DNA of 64,000 nucleotides from Phycisphaeraceae bacterium (lineage in GTDB: Bacteria; Planctomycetota; Phycisphaerae; Phycisphaerales; UBA1924). This document shows, one piece after another, positions 57,446 to 64,000 of this stretch (positions within the stretch are counted from its first letter, which is position 1; every line of letters begins with the position of its first letter). A model generated the notes under the pieces. It had not been told where the DNA came from. It worked only from the letters and a program-made list of their open reading frames with translations, and did not search any database. The translations under genes were made by a program, and so were the position numbers. Location: NCBI GenBank assembly GCA_023898685.1, contig CP060234.1, positions 992,001-1,056,000 of the forward strand, written 5' to 3'.

Positions 57446-59689
57446 ATGACGCAACGATCGGTACCTCGCTGGATGGCCGTTCCCGCCGTTCTTCTGCTCG
57501 CCGTCGTCCCGGTTCTCGCCGGCGACGAACCCGCCTGGGGCGGCGACGTGTCCTCGCTGCTCGACGGCGTCGCGAGCGTTCCGGCGCCGGGCGTCCCGGG
57601 CACGCTCGTCGCGTTCGGCGAGCAGGCCTTCCCGATCCTGCTGGACAAGCAGGGCGAGACCGTGCTCGCCGGGGCGAGGGTCGGCGCGGGGCGCGTCGCC
57701 GCGTTCGGGCACGGCGGGCTGACCGGCTCGAGCGACGGGGACGCGGCACGGCTCCGGCTGAACATCGCGCGATGGCTGCTGGGCGATCACCGACGCGCCA
57801 CTGTGTTCGGCGTCGACGCCGCGGCCATCGAAGCACTGCGGGCCGATGGTGTGGAGATCGATATGCTCGATCGGCTGCCGAAAGAGCTCGACGAAGTCGG
57901 ACTGATCTTCGGAACCGTGGAGAACCTCGTCCGCGATCGCGGCCTGACCGTTGACCAGATCAGGCAGTGGCTAAATGCGGGCGGCGGGCTGCTCGCCGCC
58001 GACACGGCCTGGGGCTATCTCCAGCTCAAGCACGCCGAGACGATCGACGCGCTGCCCTGCAACCGGCTGATGATGCCCGAGGGACTGGCGTGGACAAACA
58101 CGCTGCGCGACGCGCCGGATGGCGTGGCGTATGGCGTGCCGGACGGAGATGCCCGCATCCCGCCGACGACCGCCCACGCGCTGCTCGCGGCGAAGCTGCT
58201 CTGCGATGGCGAGGGGGGTCTCGACCAGGAGACCTCAGCCGCGGCGGTCGCGACCGTTTCGGCCGCGATCGACGCCGTGTCCGACCTGGGCCCGCTGGAG
58301 CAGTTGCTCGACCGGGAAGCGGGTCGTGCGGACATCGAGGCCGCGTTCGCGGGCATGGACAAGCACCCGCTCGACCCGAAGACCCAGCCCCTCGCCTGCC
58401 TGCTGCTCGATCTCGCGTCGAAGCGCTGGTCGACCTCGGACGCCGGGGAGATCAGGGCCCATCCGTCGGCGGCGGCGTTCCCGGGGTCGGTGCCCGGCGA
58501 CGCCGATCGGGGGCGGGCCGATCTGACGCTGGAGACAAGCCTGTTCGGCTGGCGCTCGACGGGGCTGTACGCCCCGCCCGGCGAGGTGGTCACGCTCGAG
58601 TTTGACGCGGGGCGCGTGGGCAGGGGCATCGCGGTGCAGATCGGCGCGTGGCGCGACCCGCAGCAGTTCCCGAAGCGCGTGCGGATGCGGCGCGTCCTTC
58701 GCCGGTGGTCGGTCGATGACACGACGATCCGCGTCGCGTCGCCCGTCGGCGGGCCGATCTACATTGACCTGCCCGGGGACCTCGCGTTCGGCTCGTTGAC
58801 GGTCGCCGTCACGGGCGCGGTGCGGGCCCCCCACTTCCGGCTCGGCGTCACGAGCGAGCAAGACTGGCGCGAGGCGATCCGCAACGCGCCGGCGCCATGG
58901 GGAGAGCTCGAATCGGACGAGGTCGCGCTGACGCTCCCGAGCGACACGATGCGGAATCTCGACGATCCGGCGGCGCTGATGCGCCACTGGAACCGGATCC
59001 ACGAGGCGATGCAGGAGCTCGAGCCCAGGCAGGCCTCGCACTGGGCCGACCGGCAGTTCCGCTACGTCGCCGACCGCCGGCTGAGCTGGGGCTACATGTA
59101 CTGCCCCGCCGACGGCCCGATCGTCGTGCCGATGTCGGCGGCGCACGAGGCGACCGACCTCGCGTTCATCACGCGCGCCGAGGAGAAGCCGACGATGTGG
59201 GGCTGGTACCACGAGATGGGGCACAGCCACCAGGACCCGATGTGGACGTTCTCGGGGCTGGGCGAGGTCACCGTGAACATCTTCACCGTATACGCGCTCG
59301 ACCGCGTGCTGGGCGTCGACCCGAACGACGACACGAGGGCGCGGATGGGCCCCCGCGAATCGTGGAAGCGCTACGAGGCGTTCAAGGCATCGGACGAGAA
59401 GTTCCCGGGCGACGCGTTCACGGGGCTCGCGTGCTATGCGCTGCTGTGGCAAGCGTTCGGCTGGGAGCCGTTCCGCGACGTGTTCGCGGAGTATCGCGGC
59501 CTGCCGGCCGACCAGCAGCCGCGGGACGACCAGGCGAGGCGAGACCAGTGGCTGGTGCGGATGTCGCGGGCCGTGGAGCGGGATCTCGGGCCCTACTTCG
59601 AGAGCTGGCGGATCGGCGCGTCGGAGGAAGCGGAGCACGAGGTCGCCGACCTGCCGGCGTGGATGCCGGAGCCGCCCGAACCGGATTGA
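57446..59689 (+). CDS. Secreted M60-like (enhancin-type) metallopeptidase
   Basis: The 747-residue protein starts at ATG 57446 with a signal peptide (VPRWMAVPAVLLLAVVPVLA). The N-terminal 250 residues look like a glutamine-amidotransferase-like or flavodoxin-type domain (GVDAAAIEALRADGVEIDML, GGGLLAADTAWGYL). The C-terminal 350 residues contain MWGWYHEMGHSHQDPMWTFS, the HExGH motif, then GLGEVTVNIF supplying the third-ligand Glu. M60-like proteases degrade glycoproteins or mucin-like substrates. It is preceded by an intrinsic terminator, so it has its own promoter. Confidence 0.85.
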   Translation: MTQRSVPRWMAVPAVLLLAVVPVLAGDEPAWGGDVSSLLDGVASVPAPGVPGTLVAFGEQAFPILLDKQGETVLAGARVGAGRVAAFGHGGLTGSSDGDAARLRLNIARWLLGDHRRATVFGVDAAAIEALRADGVEIDMLDRLPKELDEVGLIFGTVENLVRDRGLTVDQIRQWLNAGGGLLAADTAWGYLQLKHAETIDALPCNRLMMPEGLAWTNTLRDAPDGVAYGVPDGDARIPPTTAHALLAAKLLCDGEGGLDQETSAAAVATVSAAIDAVSDLGPLEQLLDREAGRADIEAAFAGMDKHPLDPKTQPLACLLLDLASKRWSTSDAGEIRAHPSAAAFPGSVPGDADRGRADLTLETSLFGWRSTGLYAPPGEVVTLEFDAGRVGRGIAVQIGAWRDPQQFPKRVRMRRVLRRWSVDDTTIRVASPVGGPIYIDLPGDLAFGSLTVAVTGAVRAPHFRLGVTSEQDWREAIRNAPAPWGELESDEVALTLPSDTMRNLDDPAALMRHWNRIHEAMQELEPRQASHWADRQFRYVADRRLSWGYMYCPADGPIVVPMSAAHEATDLAFITRAEEKPTMWGWYHEMGHSHQDPMWTFSGLGEVTVNIFTVYALDRVLGVDPNDDTRARMGPRESWKRYEAFKASDEKFPGDAFTGLACYALLWQAFGWEPFRDVFAEYRGLPADQQPRDDQARRDQWLVRMSRAVERDLGPYFESWRIGASEEAEHEVADLPAWMPEPPEPD

Positions 59690-59746
59690 CGGCGAGCGGA
59701 TCATCCCGGGCGTGTCGAACTGAAACCTGCCGGTACACTCCGTTCG

Positions 59747-60229
59747 ATGATCCCCGAGCCCGGCCATCCGCAGAACCCCCTTGTCCAATCGCGCATCATC
59801 ATCGGCGCCCTCGCGTCCGGCTGCGTCATCTTCGCGGCCGTCGCCATCGTGATCTCGCTGACCCAGGGACCGTTCATGCCTGATCCTCAGATGAGCATGA
59901 TCCTGGCCGGCCTCGCGGGCGCGGTGCTGCTGGGCGCGCTCGTCGCGTCATTCGTGGTTGCACGGGTCTTCGCCAGGCAGGCCGGGCGGGCCGCGGCCGA
60001 TCAGCCGACCCCCGAGGAGGGCGAGCGAACGATCGCGGCGCATTATGCCCAGTGCCTGGTCATCCGGGGCGCCCTGGCCCAGGGGCCGTCGTTGTTCTGC
60101 ATCACCGTATTCATGCTCACGGGGATGTGGGGCGTGCTCGCGGGAGCATTGGTCGGCCTCGCCGAGTTCGCGATGCTGTTCCCAAGTGAGGGCCGGCAGC
60201 GTGCGTTCATGTCACGCGCCCTCGAATAG
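59747..60229 (+). CDS. Small integral membrane protein, function unknown
   Basis: The 160-residue protein has three to four hydrophobic segments: IIIGALASGCVIFAAVAIVI, ILAGLAGAVLLGALVASFVV and FCITVFMLTGMWGVLAGALV. A polar loop (ARQAGRAAADQPTPEEGERT) lies between the second and third. No conserved motif is known to me. It lies 56 bases before the DUF1569 gene on the same strand. Confidence 0.65.
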   Translation: MIPEPGHPQNPLVQSRIIIGALASGCVIFAAVAIVISLTQGPFMPDPQMSMILAGLAGAVLLGALVASFVVARVFARQAGRAAADQPTPEEGERTIAAHYAQCLVIRGALAQGPSLFCITVFMLTGMWGVLAGALVGLAEFAMLFPSEGRQRAFMSRALE

Positions 60230-60285
60230 GCGGCCCTGTGGCGTGGTGTGTTGGTGGGCCCACCGGCGTTGGGTACACTCCGCCC

Positions 60286-60798
60286 ATGGCCCTACCCGTT
60301 GACACCAAAGCCGCCCCCCACCGCGAACTCCGGTTTGCCGCGTTCGACGACATTCTCGCCGAGGTCGAGCGGATCGAAGCGGGCGTTATCGCCGGGACCG
60401 CGACCATCACCGGCAACTGGTCGGTTGGCGAGATCGGTGAGCACTGCGCGGAATTCATCGCGTTCGCGTGCGACGGGTTCCCGAAGAAGCTTCCGTGGCC
60501 CATCCGCGTGATCGCGCGCGCGATGATCCTGCCCACCTTGGACAAGGACAAGCCCATGCCGACGGGGATCACGCTGCCGAAGGGAGCGGCGTATCTGCTG
60601 CCCACGCCCGGGATCTCCGACGCCGAGGGGATCGGCGAGCTGCGCAAGGAGCTCAAGCGCGTGCTCGCGGGCAGGGAGATGACCCAGCCCAGCCCGCTGC
60701 TGGGCCCGCTGACGCACGAGCAATGGACAAGGCTCCAGTGCAAGCACTGCGCGATGCACCTGGGCTTCGTCCGGCCCGACGGGACGGGCGATGCCTGA
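60286..60798 (+). CDS. DUF1569 (DinB-like) family protein
   Basis: The 170-residue protein starts at ATG 60286 (an upstream GTG at 60238 is less likely). ELRFAAFDDILAEVERIEAG and TGNWSVGEIGEHCAEFIAFA are the family landmarks, with HEQWTRLQCKHCAMHLGFV near the end. The family belongs to the four-helix DinB/YfiT superfamily that often holds three His ligands. Its function is unknown. It overlaps the following acetyltransferase gene by 8 bases, so the two are probably co-translated. Confidence 0.83.
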   Translation: MALPVDTKAAPHRELRFAAFDDILAEVERIEAGVIAGTATITGNWSVGEIGEHCAEFIAFACDGFPKKLPWPIRVIARAMILPTLDKDKPMPTGITLPKGAAYLLPTPGISDAEGIGELRKELKRVLAGREMTQPSPLLGPLTHEQWTRLQCKHCAMHLGFVRPDGTGDA

Positions 60799-62011
60799 GC
60801 TTGCGTACCGCGCCGTCACACCCGACGAGCCGATCGAGCTCATCGCGAGGCTGCCCGCCCTCGCGTTCGGCGTCGAGAACGACAAGTCGGCGGAGTGGTT
60901 CGAGCAGCGCGTCGGGCGCGAGAACGTGCGCGTCGCGGTGCGGGGCGAAGACATCCTCGGCTGCGTCGGACGTGTGCCGATGGGGCTCTACCTGGGCGGG
61001 CGGGAGGTGGCCCAACTCGGCGTGCTTGGCGTCGCCGTCGCGCCCGAGGCGCGGGGCATGGGTGTGGCGAGGCGGATGATGGCCGACTGCGTGCGCGAGA
61101 TGCACGCGGACGGGTATCCGCTCAGCGCGCTCTACTCGGCGATGCACCCTCTTTACCGGAGCGCGGGCTACGAGACGGCGGGGCTGCTGCTCGACGCGAC
61201 CATCCCGGCCGGGATGATCGAGCCCGTCGGGCCCCGGATGGGAGACGACTCGGGTTGGCGCGAGGTGACCGAAGCCGACCTCCCGGCGATCGGGGCGTGC
61301 TATGCGGCGTATGCGCGCCCGATCCACGGCATGCTCGCGCGGACCGAGTACATCTGGCGGCGCATCCGCGAGTCGAGGTACGGGCTCACACGCGGGTTCC
61401 TTTCAGAAGACCCGGCGGGCGTGGTCGATGCGTACTGCTTCTACGTGCAGGCCGCCTGGAGCGAGACCGACCGCCGGCTCGGCACGTCGGCGGGATCAGA
61501 GATGAAGATCACCGACGCCGCGTGGTCGTCGCCGCGGGGCTTCGCGAACCTGCTGGGGTTCCTGCGTGGGTTCGCTTCGATGGTGGGCGAGATCCGGGTG
61601 ACCGTGCCACCGGGGTCGCCCCTGCTACTGGCGCTGCCCGATCGGCGGTACGGGCTGCGGGTGCGCGACTCGTGGATGCTCCGCGTGCTCGACGTGAGCG
61701 CGGCGCTCGAGCAGCGCGGCTATCCCGCCGGGCTCACCGCGGAATTGACGCTCGAGATTGAGGACGACCTGATCGAAGCGAACTCGGGCCGGTGGCTGCT
61801 GCGCGTTAGAGACGGGTCGTGCGAGGTCACGCGGGGCGGCCGGGATGAGGCGCTGCGGTGTGGCGTCCGCGAATTCGCGGCGATCTACACGGGGCACGCG
61901 AAGCCCGCCGCGCTCCGCGGCGTGGGACGGGTTGCGTGCGACGATCGCACGGCCGAGGTGGCGGGAACCGTGTTCGGCGGCTCGCAGCCCGCGATGGTCG
62001 ACATGTTCTGA
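60791..62011 (+). CDS. Eis-like GNAT N-acetyltransferase
   Basis: The 406-residue protein has an N-terminal GNAT domain (ILGCVGRVPMGLYLGG, QLGVLGVAVAPEARGMGVAR), a second acyl-CoA-like domain about 130-280, and a C-terminal SCP2-like part ending in Phe (VDMF). Ending in a free Phe is a feature of Eis-type enzymes, whose C-terminal carboxylate joins catalysis. It probably acetylates amino groups of small molecules or aminoglycoside-like compounds; the native substrate is unknown. It is linked to the DUF1569 gene by an 8-base overlap. Confidence 0.85.
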   Translation: MPELAYRAVTPDEPIELIARLPALAFGVENDKSAEWFEQRVGRENVRVAVRGEDILGCVGRVPMGLYLGGREVAQLGVLGVAVAPEARGMGVARRMMADCVREMHADGYPLSALYSAMHPLYRSAGYETAGLLLDATIPAGMIEPVGPRMGDDSGWREVTEADLPAIGACYAAYARPIHGMLARTEYIWRRIRESRYGLTRGFLSEDPAGVVDAYCFYVQAAWSETDRRLGTSAGSEMKITDAAWSSPRGFANLLGFLRGFASMVGEIRVTVPPGSPLLLALPDRRYGLRVRDSWMLRVLDVSAALEQRGYPAGLTAELTLEIEDDLIEANSGRWLLRVRDGSCEVTRGGRDEALRCGVREFAAIYTGHAKPAALRGVGRVACDDRTAEVAGTVFGGSQPAMVDMF

Positions 62012-62035
62012 TACGGATTCCGAGGGTCCCTGTGT

Positions 62036-62100
62036 AACGAGCCTGTAGCGCCAGCGAAGGACTCCGGGGCCTTCGTCATTCGCTGACGCTTCAGGCTCGT
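62036..62100. repeat. Palindromic repeat family 7 (ACGAGCCTGAAGCGTCAGCG type)
   Basis: ACGAGCCTGTAGCGCCAGCG at 62036 and the inverse CGCTGACGCTTCAGGCTCGT ending 62100 flank about 25 bases. The word resembles the CCTGAAGCGTCAGCGA repeats that I know from other planctomycete genomes. It is the only clear copy in this window. Confidence 0.7.
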
Positions 62101-62183
62101 CAGAAGAGCGTCGATTTCAATTGAAATACGTGTCGGCGGGCTCCAACGCCGGGGCACCGGCGGCCGGCGCCACCCGTCAACGG

Positions 62184-63110
62184 TCAGGCCCCGATCTCCG
62201 TCGCGGGGCGGGCCGGCGTTCCCGGGCGGCGGGTGCCCCGGTAGACGTCGAGCAGCGGGTGCGTGTCGATGCAGGTTTCGACCTCGTCCATCTCGGCCCC
62301 CGTCCACTCGACCGAATCTCGCGACGACGACGGGCTCGGGAAGATGCCCTTCCCGACCGAGGCCCAGTCGAGCCTTTCGGGGTTCAAGCCGATGAATTCG
62401 AGGCACGATCCCAGAACTTCCCTTGGCCGCTCGATGAGCTGCTCGTGGTAGACGTGCCGGATGTCGGCGGGCCGCTGCGATGCGATCGCTTCGTTGATCG
62501 CGACGAGATCGAAGAAGAACTTCGTCGCGGCGGCGACGCCGGACCCGTACGGATGTGGTCCGCGCCGTGCAATCGTCGCGATGGCGTCGAACGGGTCGCG
62601 GATGTGGTGGATGAGGCGGAGCTGGAGGCCGACCGATTCCGCGAGCCGGTCGAGCAGTTCGGGGGCGTGCGCGAGACGGGCGGTCGTGCTGGCGCCCTTC
62701 TTGTCTCCAATCACGGTGATCTCGCGACGCGGCTTGCGGGCCGCGGGGCCGAAGTCGTATTGGTACCCGGCCCACTCACGCCCCCGCCGAGCGAACCAGC
62801 GATCGCGGGCCTCGATCCTGTGGAGGATGGTCCGGCCCGGCTTGCCGGCCTCGACGAGGCCGAGGACATCGAGCTCGTGCGACACGATGGCGCTCGGGTG
62901 TGTGTTGATGAGCGCGCCCATGAGTGAGTGCCCGCTCCGCGGATAACCGACAAACAGCACGAATGTCCGCAACGCGGGCCAGCGTCCGCCGATCGGGACG
63001 AGACTCCCGAGCCTTTCGAGCAGGGAGAAGGCCATCGGCGGGTCCGGATCGGTCGGCCGGCCCGGCATTCGGTCGGTCAATTCAGGTGGCGTGGCGGATT
63101 GCACAACCAT
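62184..63110 (-). CDS. Sulfotransferase family protein
   Basis: From ATG 63110 the protein has 308 residues (a longer GTG reading to 63134 is possible). TFVLFVGYPRSGHSLMGALI is the 5'-PSB loop, and LRLIHHIRDPFDAIATIARR resembles the 3'-phosphate-binding motif. GDKKGASTTARLAHAP lies between. The C-terminal RKGxxGDW region is replaced by GVYGRTRRPGTPAR-like residues, so the acceptor class is unclear. It is divergent from the radical SAM gene at 63158. Confidence 0.82.
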   Translation of the reverse strand: MVVQSATPPELTDRMPGRPTDPDPPMAFSLLERLGSLVPIGGRWPALRTFVLFVGYPRSGHSLMGALINTHPSAIVSHELDVLGLVEAGKPGRTILHRIEARDRWFARRGREWAGYQYDFGPAARKPRREITVIGDKKGASTTARLAHAPELLDRLAESVGLQLRLIHHIRDPFDAIATIARRGPHPYGSGVAAATKFFFDLVAINEAIASQRPADIRHVYHEQLIERPREVLGSCLEFIGLNPERLDWASVGKGIFPSPSSSRDSVEWTGAEMDEVETCIDTHPLLDVYRGTRRPGTPARPATEIGA

Positions 63111-63157
63111 AGTATGGCGGTTCGGTGGGACCACTCGATGGAGCCGGAGGGCCTTGC

Positions 63158-64000
63158 ATGGAGACGCGCGGAGTCGCGACCGGGTTGACGGTCAACGAGC
63201 GGGCGTACCAGGCCCGGGTGCAGGAGGCCGCCGCCGGCGTCTATGTCGACTATCCGATGCGTGTCGGCGTGGAGACCTACGCCGTCTGCAACGCGGCGTG
63301 CGACTTCTGCCCCTACCCGACGATGGAGCGCAAGGGTGACCGCATGGACGACGCCACGCTCGCCAAGATCCTCGACGATCTGGAGGAGATCCCGAGCGAG
63401 GTCGAGTTCGGGCTCAATCCCTCGCGGGTCAGCGAGCCGCTGCTCGATACGAGAATCTTCACGTTCCTGGAAGAGCTCAACAAGCGCTTCTCCAACGCGG
63501 GCATCATCCTGTTCACCAATGCCTCTGCTTTGAACGGCCGGAATCTGGACCGCGTCATGGCGCTCGAGCGCTACCAGCTCTTCAACGTCAGCTTCAACGA
63601 CCACCGCAAGGCGGAGTATGAGCGGGTGATGCAGCTGGACTTCGACCGCACGACCCGCAACCTCGACCGGCTGCACGGCGCGGTGCAGGCGGCGGAGTTT
63701 CCGGTGCGCCCCAGGATCAGCCGGGTGGGCGACGGGACCGACGCCGACCAGGGGTTCTGCGACTGGGTGCGCGATCGGTGGCCCGGATTCGAGCCGATGG
63801 TCAGCCCTCGGATGGACTGGATGGGCCGCGTCGCGTGCTCGTTCAGCACGCTGATCCCCGACGTGCCGTGCATGCAGTGGTTCACGATCCAGCTGCTCGC
63901 GAACGGCCGAGATGCTTTCTGCTGCACCGATCACGACGCCGCGTACGGCTACGGGTCGATCCACGAATCGTCGCTCCTGGAGCTCTACAACCACCCGGAG
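63158..64000 (+). CDS. Radical SAM protein, 3' end outside window
   Basis: An open frame runs from ATG 63158 through the window end (281 codons seen). The 4Fe-4S motif is CNAACDFCPYPTMERKG (CxxxCxxC) near residue 52. Later come SEVEFGLNPSRVSEPLLDTR, ILFTNASALNGRN and a Cys-rich start of a SPASM-like domain (CMQWFTIQLLANGRDAFCCT). Such enzymes modify peptides or proteins or act on nucleotide-linked sugars. ATG 63138 is out of frame. With a divergent sulfotransferase next door, a role in surface glycan or peptide modification is possible but not shown. Confidence 0.88.
   Translation, partial: METRGVATGLTVNERAYQARVQEAAAGVYVDYPMRVGVETYAVCNAACDFCPYPTMERKGDRMDDATLAKILDDLEEIPSEVEFGLNPSRVSEPLLDTRIFTFLEELNKRFSNAGIILFTNASALNGRNLDRVMALERYQLFNVSFNDHRKAEYERVMQLDFDRTTRNLDRLHGAVQAAEFPVRPRISRVGDGTDADQGFCDWVRDRWPGFEPMVSPRMDWMGRVACSFSTLIPDVPCMQWFTIQLLANGRDAFCCTDHDAAYGYGSIHESSLLELYNHPE

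Overview
The window is GC-rich, densely coding chromosomal DNA, most likely from a planctomycete of the Phycisphaerae type. This is inferred from gene content, not from a marker gene. Supporting traits are secreted proteins ending in dockerin-like EF-hand pairs (846-2330, 2863-4173, 29369-30106, 34015-34890), two proteins with a PEP-CTERM-like tail ending in RRRR (53999-54628, 56190-57338), a long pseudopilin of the FTLIELLVVIAI type (35125-36027), four membrane proteins with CPxC zinc ribbons, a sulfatase with three sulfotransferases, and MqnA of the futalosine menaquinone route. I saw no tRNA, rRNA, CRISPR array, transposase or phage gene.

Layout. 1-7.4 kb: the 3' end of atpD, two secreted calcium-binding-type proteins, a short-chain dehydrogenase/epimerase, a zinc-ribbon membrane protein and rho. 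7.7-16.5 kb: ptsI, RNase E/G with dxr, then a TPR/O-GlcNAc-transferase-like protein followed by a sulfotransferase. 16.6-28.9 kb: a TlpA-like thioredoxin, trpC, a CPBP protease, ppk1, an aminotransferase, a deoxyhypusine-synthase-like protein, a YcxB-like membrane protein, a large divergent sigma-70-like factor and mqnA. 29-34 kb: a probable orphan small RNA, a dockerin-type protein and a compact minus-strand operon (DUF4870, two zinc-ribbon paralogues, lptB, PEGA lipoprotein). 34-44 kb: a secreted protein, a pseudopilin, thiL, a histone-H1-like protein, type II DAHP synthase, PilZ, HIT, CBS and M17 aminopeptidase genes, and two lipoproteins. 44.6-51.4 kb: a surface-polysaccharide region with sulfatase, deacetylase, formyltransferase, glycosyltransferase, sulfotransferase and two divergent hexapeptide acetyltransferases. 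51.5-64 kb: membrane and secreted proteins, an M60-like metallopeptidase, DUF1569, an Eis-like acetyltransferase, a third sulfotransferase and a radical SAM gene cut by the window end.

The most unusual feature is the number of dispersed palindromic repeats. At least eight families can be recognised by eye. One copy lies in frame inside an epimerase gene just before its catalytic YxxxK. Two copies of another family supply the last codons and the stop of unrelated genes. A 26-base repeat is read in coding sequence of two unrelated genes. Other structure not explained by genes includes a copy of the atpD 3' end about 2 kb downstream, a 101-base nearly pure C tract, and 70-base inverted repeats that bracket one gene.

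Functionally, the locus at 46-51 kb looks like a set for making a deacetylated or N-formylated, acetylated and sulfated surface polysaccharide. The other genes are mainly housekeeping (ATP synthesis, isoprenoid, aromatic amino acid, thiamine, menaquinone and polyphosphate metabolism, transcription termination, RNA decay) or cell-surface proteins of unknown substrate.
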